From an uncultured Arachnia sp. (lineage in GTDB: Bacteria; Actinomycetota; Actinomycetes; Propionibacteriales; Propionibacteriaceae): a stretch of DNA of 64,000 nucleotides. This document shows, in pieces, positions 17,231 to 25,887 of this stretch. The notes below the pieces were generated by a model. It ran no database searches. It worked only from the letters and a program-made list of their open reading frames with translations, and was not told the DNA's origin. Each line of letters starts with the position of its first letter. The first letter of the stretch is position 1. The position numbers and the translations under genes are program-made. Where the stretch lies: contig CANLSH010000004.1 of the NCBI GenBank assembly GCA_947493705.1, positions 1-64,000 on the forward strand, given 5' to 3'.

Positions 17231-19897
17231 TCAGACCCCTCCCACCGCAGACCGGCCGGCCTCAAGCCTGGCCACCGGCACCCGGTAGGGGGAGCAGGAG
17301 ACGTAGTCGAGACCGACCTCGTCGAAGAAGTGCACCGACCTGGGGTCACCGCCGTGCTCTCCACACACCCCGAGCTTGAGATCGGGCCTGGTCTTTCGAC
17401 CGGACTGGACGGTCATGCGCACCAAGGCCCCGACTCCGTCGATGTCCAAGGACTCGAAGGGCGAGACCGGGAACACCCCCTCTTTGAGGTATGTGGAGAA
17501 GAACGATGCCTCGACGTCGTCTCGGGAGAATCCCCACGTCATCTGTGTCAGGTCGTTGGTACCGAAGGAGAAGAACTCCGCCGACTCTGCGATGTGACCG
17601 GCGGTGATGACCGCCCGCGGTAGCTCAATCATGGTGCCGATCTTGTACGGCACCTCGACCCCGGTCTGCTCAGCCACCTCCTTGCCGATTGCGACGATCT
17701 TCTTCTTGACCAGGTCCAGCTCGCGCACCGAGGCGACCAGAGGAATCATGATCTCGGGCTCAGCCCTGCCGCCAGCCCGAATCCTCGCAGAGGCGGCCTC
17801 AAGGATCGCGCGAGCCTGCATCGTGAACAGTCCCGGGATCACGATACCCAGACGCACACCACGTAGTCCGAGCATCGGGTTCGACTCGTGGAGACGCTGC
17901 ACGGCGGCGAGCAGCTTGCGCTGGCGCTTCTTGCGTCGTCCATGAACGTCGGCGACAGCCATCGCGACTGATAGCTCGGTGAAGTCGGGAAGGAACTCGT
18001 GCAGGGGCGGATCGATAAGCCGGATCGTGACGGGGAGCCCGTCCATCGCTTCGAAGATCGCGGCGAAGTCATCCCGTTGCAGAGGAAGCAGTTCACCCAT
18101 CGCGGCCGCTTGTTCGTCGTCACTCTCGGCGACGATCAGGTTCTCCACCAACCGTCGGCGTTCACCGAGGAACATGTGTTCGGTGCGGCACAACCCGATG
18201 CCCTGGGCGCCGAAGCGTCGGGCACGGCGAGCATCGTCGGCGGTGTCCGCGTTGGTGCGCACGTTGAGACGACGACGAGTGTCGGCATGCTCCATGAGCC
18301 GAGCGACAGCCTGCACCAACGGTTCGTCGAGGTCCTCACCCTCGAAGTAGCGCACCACGTGAGACGGGGTCACCGGGACGGCGCCGTCGAAGACCTCACC
18401 GGTGGAGCCATCGATGGAGATGACGTCTCCCTCCCTGACCGTCTTGCCACCGCGGACGGTGAACTGACCCTCCCGAGCGTCCACCTCGAGGGCCTCGGCT
18501 CCGCAGACGCAGGTGCGCCCCATGCCCCGCGCAACCACTGCTGCGTGGGAGGTCTTGCCGCCACGGTTGGTGAGGACACCCTTGGCCACCATCATGCCGT
18601 GCAGGTCCTCCGGGGTGGTCTCCTTGCGGACCAGGATCACGTCCTCTCCCGCCTCGGCCCATTCCACAGCGGTCGCCCAGTCGAAAACGGCCCTGCCGAC
18701 GGCGGCTCCCGGGGAAGCGTTCATCCCTTTGCCGAGCAGGATCTTCTCGGCGTTGGCATCGAATCTGGGGAACATCAGGCTGGCCAACTGGTCGCCGTTG
18801 ACGCGACGCAGGGCCTCGTCAGCATCGATCAGGCCCTCTTCGGTCATGTGCACAGCGATCCGGAAGGCCGCCTCAGGCGTGCGCTTGCCGACCCGGGTCT
18901 GGAGCATCCACAGCTTTCCCTGCTCGACAGTGAACTCGATGTCGCACATGTCCTTGTAGTGATGTTCCAACGTGTCCATGATCCGGATCAACTCATCGTG
19001 GGAGTCCTTGGCCACCTCACCCATGTCGGCCAAGGACAGGGTGTTGCGGGCGCCGGAGACCACGTCCTCACCCTGTGCGTTCTGCAGGTAATCGCCGTAG
19101 TCACCCTGATCCCCCGAGGCGGGGTCGCGGGTGAAGGCCACCCCGGAGCCGGAGGTCATGCCGCGGTTACCGAACACCATCGCCTGAATATTGACCGCGG
19201 TGCCCAGGTCCTCCGGGATGCGCTCCGAGCGACGGTAGAGGACGGCGCGATCGGTGTTCCAGGAGTCGAACACCGCACGGACTGCAAGGTCCAGCTGCTC
19301 ACGAGGGTCCTGGGGAAAGTCCCGGCCTGCGTGCTCGCGGATGATCTGTTTGAAAGCATCGACCAGCGTGCGCAGATCCTCCACGTCGAGGTCGAGATCA
19401 TCAGTGGTGTTCTTCGACTTCTTCAGATTGTCGAGGGCGTCGCGGAAGAGCTCACCCTCGACGTTGAGCACGGTGCCGCCGAACATCTGCAGGAGTCGAC
19501 GATAGGAGTCCAGTGCGAACCGCTCGTTGTCGCTCTGTCGCGCCAGACCGGTGATGGACTCGTCGGTGAGCCCGATGTTCAGGACAGTCTCCATCATGCC
19601 GGGCATCGACGCTGCCGCACCGCTGCGCACACTGACCAGAAGGGGGTCCTCGGCATCGCCGAGGCAACGTCCCATCGCTTTCTCGAGCGTCCCCAGATGC
19701 GTCGAGATCTCGTCGCCCAAGCCATCCGGCTCCCGTCCCTCGCGCAGATAGGCCCGGCACGCGTCGGTGGAAATCGTGAATCCGGGCGGCACAGGCAGGC
19801 CCAAATTCGTCATCTCCGCCAGGTTGGCGCCCTTGCCGCCCAACAGGTCCTTCTTACTCTTGTCGCCCTCGGCGAAGTCATACACGAAAGAACTCAT
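17231..19897 (-). CDS. ppdK: Pyruvate, phosphate dikinase
   Basis: Interconverts pyruvate, ATP and phosphate with PEP, AMP and pyrophosphate. 888 residues, full length. The N-terminal ATP-grasp domain begins with GGKGANLAEM. The phosphohistidine domain carries GGKTSHAAVVARGMG near residue 450, and the C-terminal PEP/pyruvate barrel ends with the catalytic Cys in GVCGEHGGDP near residue 846. It is the last gene of the PTS operon, and its ATG overlaps the preceding dehydrogenase stop by 4 nt. PEP made here could feed EI and the mannitol-type PTS encoded upstream, or the enzyme may run toward pyruvate and ATP when PPi is abundant. Confidence 0.97.
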   Translation of the reverse strand: MSSFVYDFAEGDKSKKDLLGGKGANLAEMTNLGLPVPPGFTISTDACRAYLREGREPDGLGDEISTHLGTLEKAMGRCLGDAEDPLLVSVRSGAAASMPGMMETVLNIGLTDESITGLARQSDNERFALDSYRRLLQMFGGTVLNVEGELFRDALDNLKKSKNTTDDLDLDVEDLRTLVDAFKQIIREHAGRDFPQDPREQLDLAVRAVFDSWNTDRAVLYRRSERIPEDLGTAVNIQAMVFGNRGMTSGSGVAFTRDPASGDQGDYGDYLQNAQGEDVVSGARNTLSLADMGEVAKDSHDELIRIMDTLEHHYKDMCDIEFTVEQGKLWMLQTRVGKRTPEAAFRIAVHMTEEGLIDADEALRRVNGDQLASLMFPRFDANAEKILLGKGMNASPGAAVGRAVFDWATAVEWAEAGEDVILVRKETTPEDLHGMMVAKGVLTNRGGKTSHAAVVARGMGRTCVCGAEALEVDAREGQFTVRGGKTVREGDVISIDGSTGEVFDGAVPVTPSHVVRYFEGEDLDEPLVQAVARLMEHADTRRRLNVRTNADTADDARRARRFGAQGIGLCRTEHMFLGERRRLVENLIVAESDDEQAAAMGELLPLQRDDFAAIFEAMDGLPVTIRLIDPPLHEFLPDFTELSVAMAVADVHGRRKKRQRKLLAAVQRLHESNPMLGLRGVRLGIVIPGLFTMQARAILEAASARIRAGGRAEPEIMIPLVASVRELDLVKKKIVAIGKEVAEQTGVEVPYKIGTMIELPRAVITAGHIAESAEFFSFGTNDLTQMTWGFSRDDVEASFFSTYLKEGVFPVSPFESLDIDGVGALVRMTVQSGRKTRPDLKLGVCGEHGGDPRSVHFFDEVGLDYVSCSPYRVPVARLEAGRSAVGGV

Positions 19898-21000
19898 GTT
19901 GATGCCCCCGGCAGCGACAGCTTCGACTCGGGCAGGTAGGTGTTCTGGCCACCGAAGAAGGTACTCCAGGGCATGTCGAGCTCCGCCCTCTCTGTGATGA
20001 CATCGTAGAGATGGCGCAACAGCGGCAAATCCTCTTCGCCGATCAGCCCACGCTCGGTCAGCTTGGGCAGTGCCCCACCGATGATCTCGATGGCCTGCGC
20101 GCCCTCCAGAGTGATGTGATCCAACTGTTCCCAGGCCTCGGCGAACTTCATGCCCGTACCCAGCAGACGACCTACGCGGATGTTGCGACCACCCTTTGCC
20201 GTGACGTAGGTGTCACCGGTGGTGGCGAGCCCCTCAGCGGTCTCAGGCCGGCCACCGAGGAGCTCCACAAGTTGGCGGCTCTCGATCATGCCCTGCGCGA
20301 TCAGCGCCGCCTCGTAGTTGTAGTTTCGCCATTCCAGATCGGGATCGACTCCCGCAGCATTGATGATCCCATCGGCGAATCCGGTTCCGAGGGCATAGCA
20401 GTTCTTCAGTGCGGCGCAGACTTCCGAACCCACCAGATCGGTGGTCGTCCAGATATGGTAATACGGAGTCGCGAAGACCTCGGCCAGCCGGTCGAGTGCT
20501 GATTGCTCGCGACCCGCGAACATCACGCAGGTGTGGCGCCTGACAGCGAGCTCGCCTGCGATTGACGGCCCCACGATCGCCGTCATCGGCACCGAATCGC
20601 GCAGTTCGGCGGGCAGACGCGAGGAGATGACGTCGGGCAGGATGCTGAGGTTGCCCTCCTCATCGGCCTCCATACCCTTGGCCACCATCACGAACAGCTG
20701 ACCGGGGGTCATGAGCTTTGACAGCTGCTCGGCCACCCAGTGGCTGGCGAAGGAGGTGACGCCGCTGGCGACGATCTCGGCCCCGTCGAAAGCCTGAGCG
20801 GCGTCCTCAAGCTGGTAGGCATGAACGTTCTCGGGCACCTCAATCCCAAGCCGGATCTGGTGGCGCTTGGTCTGAATGCTGTCGATGGCCTCGCGGTCGA
20901 GATGGGTTCCGACCAGGTGGACGTCATGGCCGTTGTCGGCCAATGGGATCGCGATTGCTGAACCCATCGCGCCTGCACCCAGGATTGCAATTTTCGTCAT
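19894..21000 (-). CDS. NAD(P)-dependent glycerol-3-phosphate dehydrogenase family protein
   Basis: A 368-residue dehydrogenase. The N-terminal Rossmann motif GAGAMGSA and the catalytic-lysine motif ALKNCYALGTGFADG are those of the GpsA family. Start ATG 21000 has AAGGAG 8 nt upstream; the frame upstream is repeat-containing intergenic sequence. It sits inside a PTS operon that lacks a recognisable mtlD, so it could act on the phosphorylated polyol delivered by the PTS rather than on glycerol-3-phosphate. That is a hypothesis only. It overlaps ppdK by 4 nt. Confidence 0.85.
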   Translation of the reverse strand: MTKIAILGAGAMGSAIAIPLADNGHDVHLVGTHLDREAIDSIQTKRHQIRLGIEVPENVHAYQLEDAAQAFDGAEIVASGVTSFASHWVAEQLSKLMTPGQLFVMVAKGMEADEEGNLSILPDVISSRLPAELRDSVPMTAIVGPSIAGELAVRRHTCVMFAGREQSALDRLAEVFATPYYHIWTTTDLVGSEVCAALKNCYALGTGFADGIINAAGVDPDLEWRNYNYEAALIAQGMIESRQLVELLGGRPETAEGLATTGDTYVTAKGGRNIRVGRLLGTGMKFAEAWEQLDHITLEGAQAIEIIGGALPKLTERGLIGEEDLPLLRHLYDVITERAELDMPWSTFFGGQNTYLPESKLSLPGAST

Positions 21001-21038
21001 CGTCGTAACTCCTTCTTTCGAATTGCGCGGGGCTGTCC

Positions 21039-21091
21039 CGCCACTAGCTGTGTTTGGTTGTTTGGTTGTTTGGGGACTTGTCGCCACTAGC
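21039..21091. repeat. Tandem 8-bp repeats bracketed by a 10-bp direct repeat
   Basis: Three tandem 8-mers (TGTTTGGT, TGTTTGGT, TGTTTGGG at 21051-21074) lie between two copies of CGCCACTAGC (21039-21048 and 21082-21091), in the gap between ptsI and the dehydrogenase gene. The composition differs from the surrounding GC-rich sequence. Confidence 0.8.
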
Positions 21092-21101
21092 GCGGACGAA
21101 C

Positions 21102-22766
21102 TCAGAGCAGGTCCGTCAACTCTGGTGAGGCGGCGGAACGGACGGCCTCCTGCGCCGCCACCGCAGAGTCAGCGTCCCGTGCGATCCTGGCCAGACGGAC
21201 GCACTCCTCGGTGGTGTGCCGGGACAGCGCCCAGCGGACCATGGGAACGCGCTGCATCGACATGGAGAGGCTGGTCACGCCCAACCCGGTGAGCACGAGC
21301 GCCATCAGTGCGTCGCCCGCGGACTCCCCGCAGACCCCGACCGGCTTGCCGGTGGCGCGCCCTCCCTCGCAGGCGGCGGCCACCACGTCGAGCACGGCGG
21401 GTTGCCATGGGTCCAGCAGGTCCGAAAGTTCCCCCACCATGCGGTCGGCGGCCATCGTGTACTGGGCAAGGTCGTTGGTGCCAAGACTCGCGAAGTCGGT
21501 GATCTCCAACACTTGGTGTGCTCGTAGGGCGGCGCCGGGCACCTCGATCATGACGCCGGCCGCCGGGAGGCCGGCGGCGTGTGCGCGGTCGGTGAACCAG
21601 GCTGCTTCCTGTTTGGTTGCGACCATGGGGGCCATCACCTTGACGAGGGCGCCCGTCTCCGCCGCGGCCATCGCGAGCGCTGCGAGTTGGTCGTCGAGCA
21701 GGTCCTCTCGCTCTTTCATGAGCCGCAAACCGCGACGTCCGAGTGCAGGGTTGGGTTCGGGGCCCAGGTCCGCGAAGGCGAGTGGCTTGTCGGCTCCGGC
21801 GTCCAGTGTTCGGACGGTGACCGGGCGATCACCGAAGGGCCTCAGCACGCGGACGTACTCGTCGCTCTGATCTGCGACGCTCGGCGCTGTCGCGGCCGAG
21901 AGGTGGAGGAACTCGGTGCGGAACAGCCCGACGCCCTCGACATCGGCGGCGCCGGCGAGTTCGGCATCGGCGACGTTGCCGACATTTGCGAGCAACATCA
22001 CAGGATGACCGTCGGACGTGCGGCCCGGCCCGCTGCGCTCGGAGATGCGCTCGCGTGCGCGTCGCTTCTCATCCTTGGCGGCGAGCCATGCTTCGTCCGG
22101 CTCCACGACCAGCTCACCGGAGTCGCCGTCGATGCCCACGCGCAACCCGCTCGAGAACTCCAGGGCCCCTTTGGCCTGAACAATCGCGGGGATGCCGCGT
22201 TGCGACGCCAGGATGGCAGTGTGGCTGGTGCGGCCACCGTCCTCCGTCACGATGCCCACCACCATGGCGGGATCCATCACGGCGGTGTCGGCGGGTGCCA
22301 AATCGTGGGCGATGACGACGCTCGGCTCCGTCAACTCTGGCACCCCGGGCAGCGGGCGGCCCAGCAGCAGCGCCTCGGCGCGTGCTCCGACGTCGAGGAG
22401 GTCTGTGACACGTTCCGCGAAGTAGCCGCCCAGCTCCTCGAACTGTTTGGCGTAGTCGTCGACCGCAGCATGCAGGGCATGGGCGGGGCCCTCGCTCTGA
22501 AGATGTTCCTCCACAGCATCCAGCAACCCGGGGTCGCGGGCGATGGCCGCGGCAGCCGAGATCATTTCGGCGGCATCGCCGGTGAGGGAGGCGGCCGTTG
22601 CGTCGAAGCGAGCAGCGACGTCCTCCAGGGCGACGCTCACGCGGGCGAGATCCCCCGCCCGATCCGTGGAAGCTGCCTCGTCCGGCAGCGGGGCGGGGAG
22701 AGCGACGAGCGCAACCACCCCGACGGCAGTGCCGCCGCTGACTCCCAATCCTGTCATTATGGTCAT
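21102..22766 (-). CDS. ptsI: PTS enzyme I (PEP-protein phosphotransferase)
   Basis: Transfers phosphate from PEP to HPr in the cytoplasm. 554 residues, the normal length. The active-site His lies in GGRTSHTAILASQRG near residue 180, and the C-terminal PEP-binding barrel carries the conserved GVCGESAGD and EVPGAAL segments. ATG 22766 is preceded by AAAGGAG with 9-nt spacing; ATG 22757 is an alternative. It lies 6 nt after ptsH. Confidence 0.96.
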   Translation of the reverse strand: MTIMTGLGVSGGTAVGVVALVALPAPLPDEAASTDRAGDLARVSVALEDVAARFDATAASLTGDAAEMISAAAAIARDPGLLDAVEEHLQSEGPAHALHAAVDDYAKQFEELGGYFAERVTDLLDVGARAEALLLGRPLPGVPELTEPSVVIAHDLAPADTAVMDPAMVVGIVTEDGGRTSHTAILASQRGIPAIVQAKGALEFSSGLRVGIDGDSGELVVEPDEAWLAAKDEKRRARERISERSGPGRTSDGHPVMLLANVGNVADAELAGAADVEGVGLFRTEFLHLSAATAPSVADQSDEYVRVLRPFGDRPVTVRTLDAGADKPLAFADLGPEPNPALGRRGLRLMKEREDLLDDQLAALAMAAAETGALVKVMAPMVATKQEAAWFTDRAHAAGLPAAGVMIEVPGAALRAHQVLEITDFASLGTNDLAQYTMAADRMVGELSDLLDPWQPAVLDVVAAACEGGRATGKPVGVCGESAGDALMALVLTGLGVTSLSMSMQRVPMVRWALSRHTTEECVRLARIARDADSAVAAQEAVRSAASPELTDLL

Positions 22767-22772
22767 GTCAGT

Positions 22773-23045
22773 TCACTCCTTTGCGTCGTGGTCGATTTCG
22801 AGGAATGCAACGAGGTCTGCGAGAACCTCGTCGGCGCCGTCGCCGTCGGCGGTGAGGATGACTTCCTCACCGAACTTGGCGCCAAGCGCCATGACGGCAA
22901 GCATGGAGGCCGCGTTGACGGTCTTTTCTCCCTCCTTGCCGATGGTCACCGGCATGCCGGCCGCGGCCACCTTCTTGGTGAACAGGGTGGCGGGACGGGC
23001 ATGCAGCCCGACAGAAGAGGCAATGGTGGCGGTACGTGATGGCAT
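22773..23045 (-). CDS. ptsH: HPr phosphocarrier protein
   Basis: A 90-residue phosphocarrier with the phosphorylatable His in SSVGLHARPA near residue 15. The regulatory serine region (KEGEKTVNAASMLAVMALG) is conserved. Start ATG 23045 (MPSRTATIA) has AAAGGA about 8 nt upstream; ATG 23051 is too close to that site. It precedes ptsI by 6 nt and follows a decayed fruK segment. Confidence 0.95.
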   Translation of the reverse strand: MPSRTATIASSVGLHARPATLFTKKVAAAGMPVTIGKEGEKTVNAASMLAVMALGAKFGEEVILTADGDGADEVLADLVAFLEIDHDAKE

Positions 23046-23177
23046 TTCCATGATCCTTTGGTCGACGGTGACGGAGATGGTCAATTGGTGAGCAGGGTGC
23101 TCAGAGAGAGGAATTCGGCGGTATGCGGATGGAAGAGATGTTTGTGGGGTCCAGAACCTGGCTCGTGAGCAATGGCG

Positions 23178-23270
23178 CGGCTCCAGCGCCCCGTTGATCT
23201 TGTCCACTCGGGGCTCGGCCAGGGTGACGCTTCGGTCGACGCTGGGGTTGAGTGTGACGGTGACGATCAT
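23178..23270 (-). pseudogene. 5' remnant of fruK (1-phosphofructokinase)
   Basis: Starting at ATG 23270 the frame reads MIVTVTLNPSVDRSVTLAEP and continues for about 11 more residues (to GALEPR), which is the characteristic N-terminus of FruK/PfkB-type 1-phosphofructokinase. After about 31 residues the similarity stops and the frame runs into unrelated sequence (23052-23177) before ptsH. The rest of the kinase is missing. It marks a past deletion or recombination inside the PTS operon. Confidence 0.75.
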
Positions 23271-23326
23271 GCCCGGATCACCTGCACGCCGGTGGCGTCG
23301 AGTGCTGCCGACCGGATTCATGAGGG

Positions 23327-23770
23327 TTATTCCTCTTCGCCAATGTCGGACAGCAGGGCGATGACTTCGTCCACGCTGGAGGTGGTGCGCAGCTTCTCGG
23401 CCGCGTCAGGGTCCATCAAGACCTCAGCCAGCGCACCCAGGATGCCGACGTGTTCGTCAGAGTTGCTGGCGATCGGGATCGCCACATAGACGGTCTCATC
23501 GTTCCATGCCACGCCGTCGGGGAATTGCAGGAAGCCAAGCGCAGCCCGGTTGATGTAGTGCCGAGACTCATTGGTGCCGTGCGGGATGGCGAAGCCCTCA
23601 CCCAAGTAAGTGGAGACTTCCTTCTCCCGGGCGAACATGGCCTCGGCATAGGGCCCCTGGATGGCGCCCACGTCCAGCAGCGCCTCCCCACATTGGCGGA
23701 TCACTTCATCCTTGTCCGCGGCTTTCAAGCCGAGGCGGATGGAATCACGCGACAATACGTTCTCACTCAA
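23327..23770 (-). CDS. mtlF: PTS mannitol-type EIIA component
   Basis: A protein of about 147 residues that accepts phosphate from HPr at the His in GFAIPHGTNES and passes it to EIIB. Family length fits. I favour the TTG at 23770 (SENVLSRDSIRLGL), which has GGAG 6 nt upstream and overlaps the mtlA stop by 8 nt. ATG 23782 is an alternative four codons upstream. Confidence 0.92.
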   Translation of the reverse strand: MSENVLSRDSIRLGLKAADKDEVIRQCGEALLDVGAIQGPYAEAMFAREKEVSTYLGEGFAIPHGTNESRHYINRAALGFLQFPDGVAWNDETVYVAIPIASNSDEHVGILGALAEVLMDPDAAEKLRTTSSVDEVIALLSDIGEEE

Positions 23771-25253
23771 TGGTCTCTCCATTCTTGATGGCGTTCTCAA
23801 CGCGGGCAAAAGCTGGGTCACCGACGAACTGTTCGAAGGTGACGACGACGGCGTCCGGCACGATGGCCCTGACGCGGGGTGCCAGTCCGGACTGGCACAT
23901 GATGAGTTCGGCGTCGTCAGGCACTTCGTTCACAGGAGAGTGGACGACGGTGACGCCGTAGGGGGCGAGCTTCTTCTTCATTGCACCAGCCACCATGACG
24001 CTGGAGCCCATGCCTGCGTCGCAGGCGATGATGAGCTTCTTGACCTCGCTGCCCAGGATGGACCGGTTGGCGGTAGCGGTAGTGGCCGTAGCGGTAGTCG
24101 TGGTGGCTGCCACGGCGACGGGGGAGGTCCCATCGGTGCTGGATTCTTTGACCACCGTTTCATGTGCGGTGGGTGCGGCCACTTCGTCAGCGACATCCTT
24201 GCCCCGTCCGAACCCGAAGAGAAGGGAGGCGACCACGAAGGAGACGACTGCGGCGGCGCCCACGGATGCGAGCACGGGGAGTAATCCACCGCGGGGAGAG
24301 ACGGCAATGTAGGCAAGAATGCTGCCGGGAGCTGCCGGGGCTACCAGTCCAGCATTGAACAGCAGTCCCACCGCGATCCCGGTCGCGCCGCCAGCAATGG
24401 TGGCCAGGATCATGCGTGGCTTCATGAGGATGTAGGGGAAGTAGATCTCGTGGATGCCGCCGAAGAAGTGAATGATTACGGAGCCCCAGGTGGCACCCCG
24501 CAGCTTGAGAGGTCCGAACAGTGCGAAGGCAACCAGCAGACCAAGACCTGGGCCGGGGTTGGACTCCAGCATGAAGAGAATTGATTTGCTCGTCTCGGCT
24601 GCGTCCGTCACGCCCAGGGGTGCCAGCACTCCGTGGTTGATGGCGTTGTTGAGGAACAGCACCTTGGCGGGCTCGATGAAGACAGAAGCCAACGGCAGCA
24701 GCGAGTTCTCCACCAGCCACGCAACTCCTGAACCAAGCCATTCGACCAGCACGTTGACGATCGGACCAATGCCCAACCGACCCAGGATTGCCATAACCGT
24801 GCCGATGATGCCGAGCGAGAAGTTGTCCACCAGCATCTCGAAGCCACTCTTCACCTTGCCGTCGATGGATTCGTCGAACTTCTTCAGGATGAAGGCGGAG
24901 AGCGGGCCCATGACCATCGCGCCGAGGAACATGGGGATATCCGCGGAAACGACGGCGCCCATGGTAGCCAGGGCGCCGATGACGGCGCCACGTTGTCCGT
25001 GCACCATGCGGCCACCGGTGTAGCCGATGAGGATGGGCAGGAGGTAGAGGATTGTGGGGCCAACGAGGGTAGCCAAGGATTCGTTGGGGAGCCATCCATC
25101 AGGGATGAAGAGGGCCGTGATGAGGCCCCAAGCGATGAAGGCACCGATGTTCGGCATGATCATGCCGGCGAGGTACCCGCCGAACTTCTGCACCCGGGCC
25201 CTTGCGCCCTTGCCCTCCAGGTTCTTGTTCTGCTTTGCGTCCGGTAATGACAT
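23763..25253 (-). CDS. mtlA: PTS mannitol-type EIICB permease
   Basis: A 496-residue membrane permease-kinase. The N-terminal IIC part (to about residue 345) has multiple helices and the MtlA-type segment GGIHEIYFPYILMKP. A Thr/Ala-rich linker follows, then IIB with the phosphocysteine in ACDAGMGSSVMV near residue 411. The IIA domain fused in E. coli MtlA is instead the separate mtlF. ATG 25253 with GAAGGG about 9 nt upstream is preferred over the longer upstream frame, which crosses the promoter. The substrate is mannitol or a related hexitol. Confidence 0.93.
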   Translation of the reverse strand: MSLPDAKQNKNLEGKGARARVQKFGGYLAGMIMPNIGAFIAWGLITALFIPDGWLPNESLATLVGPTILYLLPILIGYTGGRMVHGQRGAVIGALATMGAVVSADIPMFLGAMVMGPLSAFILKKFDESIDGKVKSGFEMLVDNFSLGIIGTVMAILGRLGIGPIVNVLVEWLGSGVAWLVENSLLPLASVFIEPAKVLFLNNAINHGVLAPLGVTDAAETSKSILFMLESNPGPGLGLLVAFALFGPLKLRGATWGSVIIHFFGGIHEIYFPYILMKPRMILATIAGGATGIAVGLLFNAGLVAPAAPGSILAYIAVSPRGGLLPVLASVGAAAVVSFVVASLLFGFGRGKDVADEVAAPTAHETVVKESSTDGTSPVAVAATTTTATATTATANRSILGSEVKKLIIACDAGMGSSVMVAGAMKKKLAPYGVTVVHSPVNEVPDDAELIMCQSGLAPRVRAIVPDAVVVTFEQFVGDPAFARVENAIKNGETIE

Positions 25254-25310
25254 GTCACAGCACCCTTCTTTGACGTCTTCGTCCAGTTCCAGCCCCGCGC
25301 CTCTACGGGA

Positions 25311-25363
25311 GCATACAAACATCGTATGCTTTGCTTGTGTCCGTGTCAAGAGGATACGGACAC
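25311..25363 (-). promoter_or_regulatory. mtl operon promoter with two overlapping palindromes
   Basis: On the minus strand TTGACA (25344-25349) is followed after exactly 17 bp by TACGAT (25321-25326), a near-consensus sigma70-type promoter about 70 nt before mtlA. The palindrome GCATAC-N7-GTATGC (25311-25329) covers the -10 box, and GTGTCCGT-N11-ACGGACAC (25337-25363) covers the -35 box. Both look like operators; no dedicated regulator is adjacent. Confidence 0.75.
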
Positions 25364-25702
25364 ATTCAGATTCAAACGGACGCCAGGAGGGCATGACGCC
25401 CTCAGAAGCCCCTCACAACGGGTTGTCCGACGTCTGTTCAGACAGTGCGACGCGAGACGATTGAGCGCTGAAGCGAAGCAGCAGAACGCCGTGCTCAAAT
25501 GGAAGCGGGTGATGCCGGTGTCGCGACCGACGCTGTAGATCATGATGCACACCTCCCCTCAGCAGACATCGACAAACGGGGGTCCACGAGGACAGCGGGG
25601 TCACTGACATAATTGTCACAGCGCTACACGTAGAACGCGCGCTGCAGCGGAACTGATGGCGCTTGGAGTCAAAACACCTGGTCGCATGCGCATCCTGCTG
25701 GC
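25364..25702. other. Intergenic region between mtl promoter and integrative element
   Basis: No convincing gene. Short frames here have no ribosome sites or family features. The left border of the integrative element probably lies near its right end. Confidence 0.4.
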
Positions 25703-25730
25703 TGGTGCCGAAGAAGGGACTTGAATCCTT
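25703..25730 (-). other. tRNA 3'-end-like sequence, candidate attachment site
   Basis: Read on the minus strand this has the spacing of a tRNA 3' end: a 17-nt T-arm (AAGGA, TTCAAGT, CCCTT), seven acceptor-stem bases CTTCGGC, discriminator A and CCA. The last T-stem pair is A-C rather than G-C, and no matching tRNA body lies next to it. It lies 158 nt upstream of a tyrosine integrase, a family that often recombines at tRNA 3' ends. An 8-bp inverted repeat (25710-25717/25727-25734) overlaps it. Confidence 0.35.
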
Positions 25731-25813
25731 CTTCAGGGTCCCTTCTCCCTAGGAGAAATACGTTGTCATCGGCCTTTGACTAGGCCTAACGTCACACTTT
25801 CTTTCCCTCAACG

Positions 25814-25874
25814 TGTACTTAGGGGACCCTGAACGGACTACAATGTACTTAGATGTTGCACGATAGTTGCACGA
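25814..25874 (+). repeat. Paired direct repeats upstream of the integrase
   Basis: TGTACTTAG occurs at 25814-25822 and again exactly 30 bp later at 25844-25852. GTTGCACGA occurs at 25855-25863 and 25866-25874, 11 bp apart. They lie just before the integrase start and could be integrase arm-binding sites or operators. Confidence 0.6.
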
Positions 25875-25887
25875 ATTTGGAGGGCAC

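Noticed and set aside
17999..19939. 646-codon open frame antisense to ppdK
   Set aside because: PpdK is full length with all catalytic motifs on the other strand; the antisense frame has His/Val/Gly-rich shadow composition.
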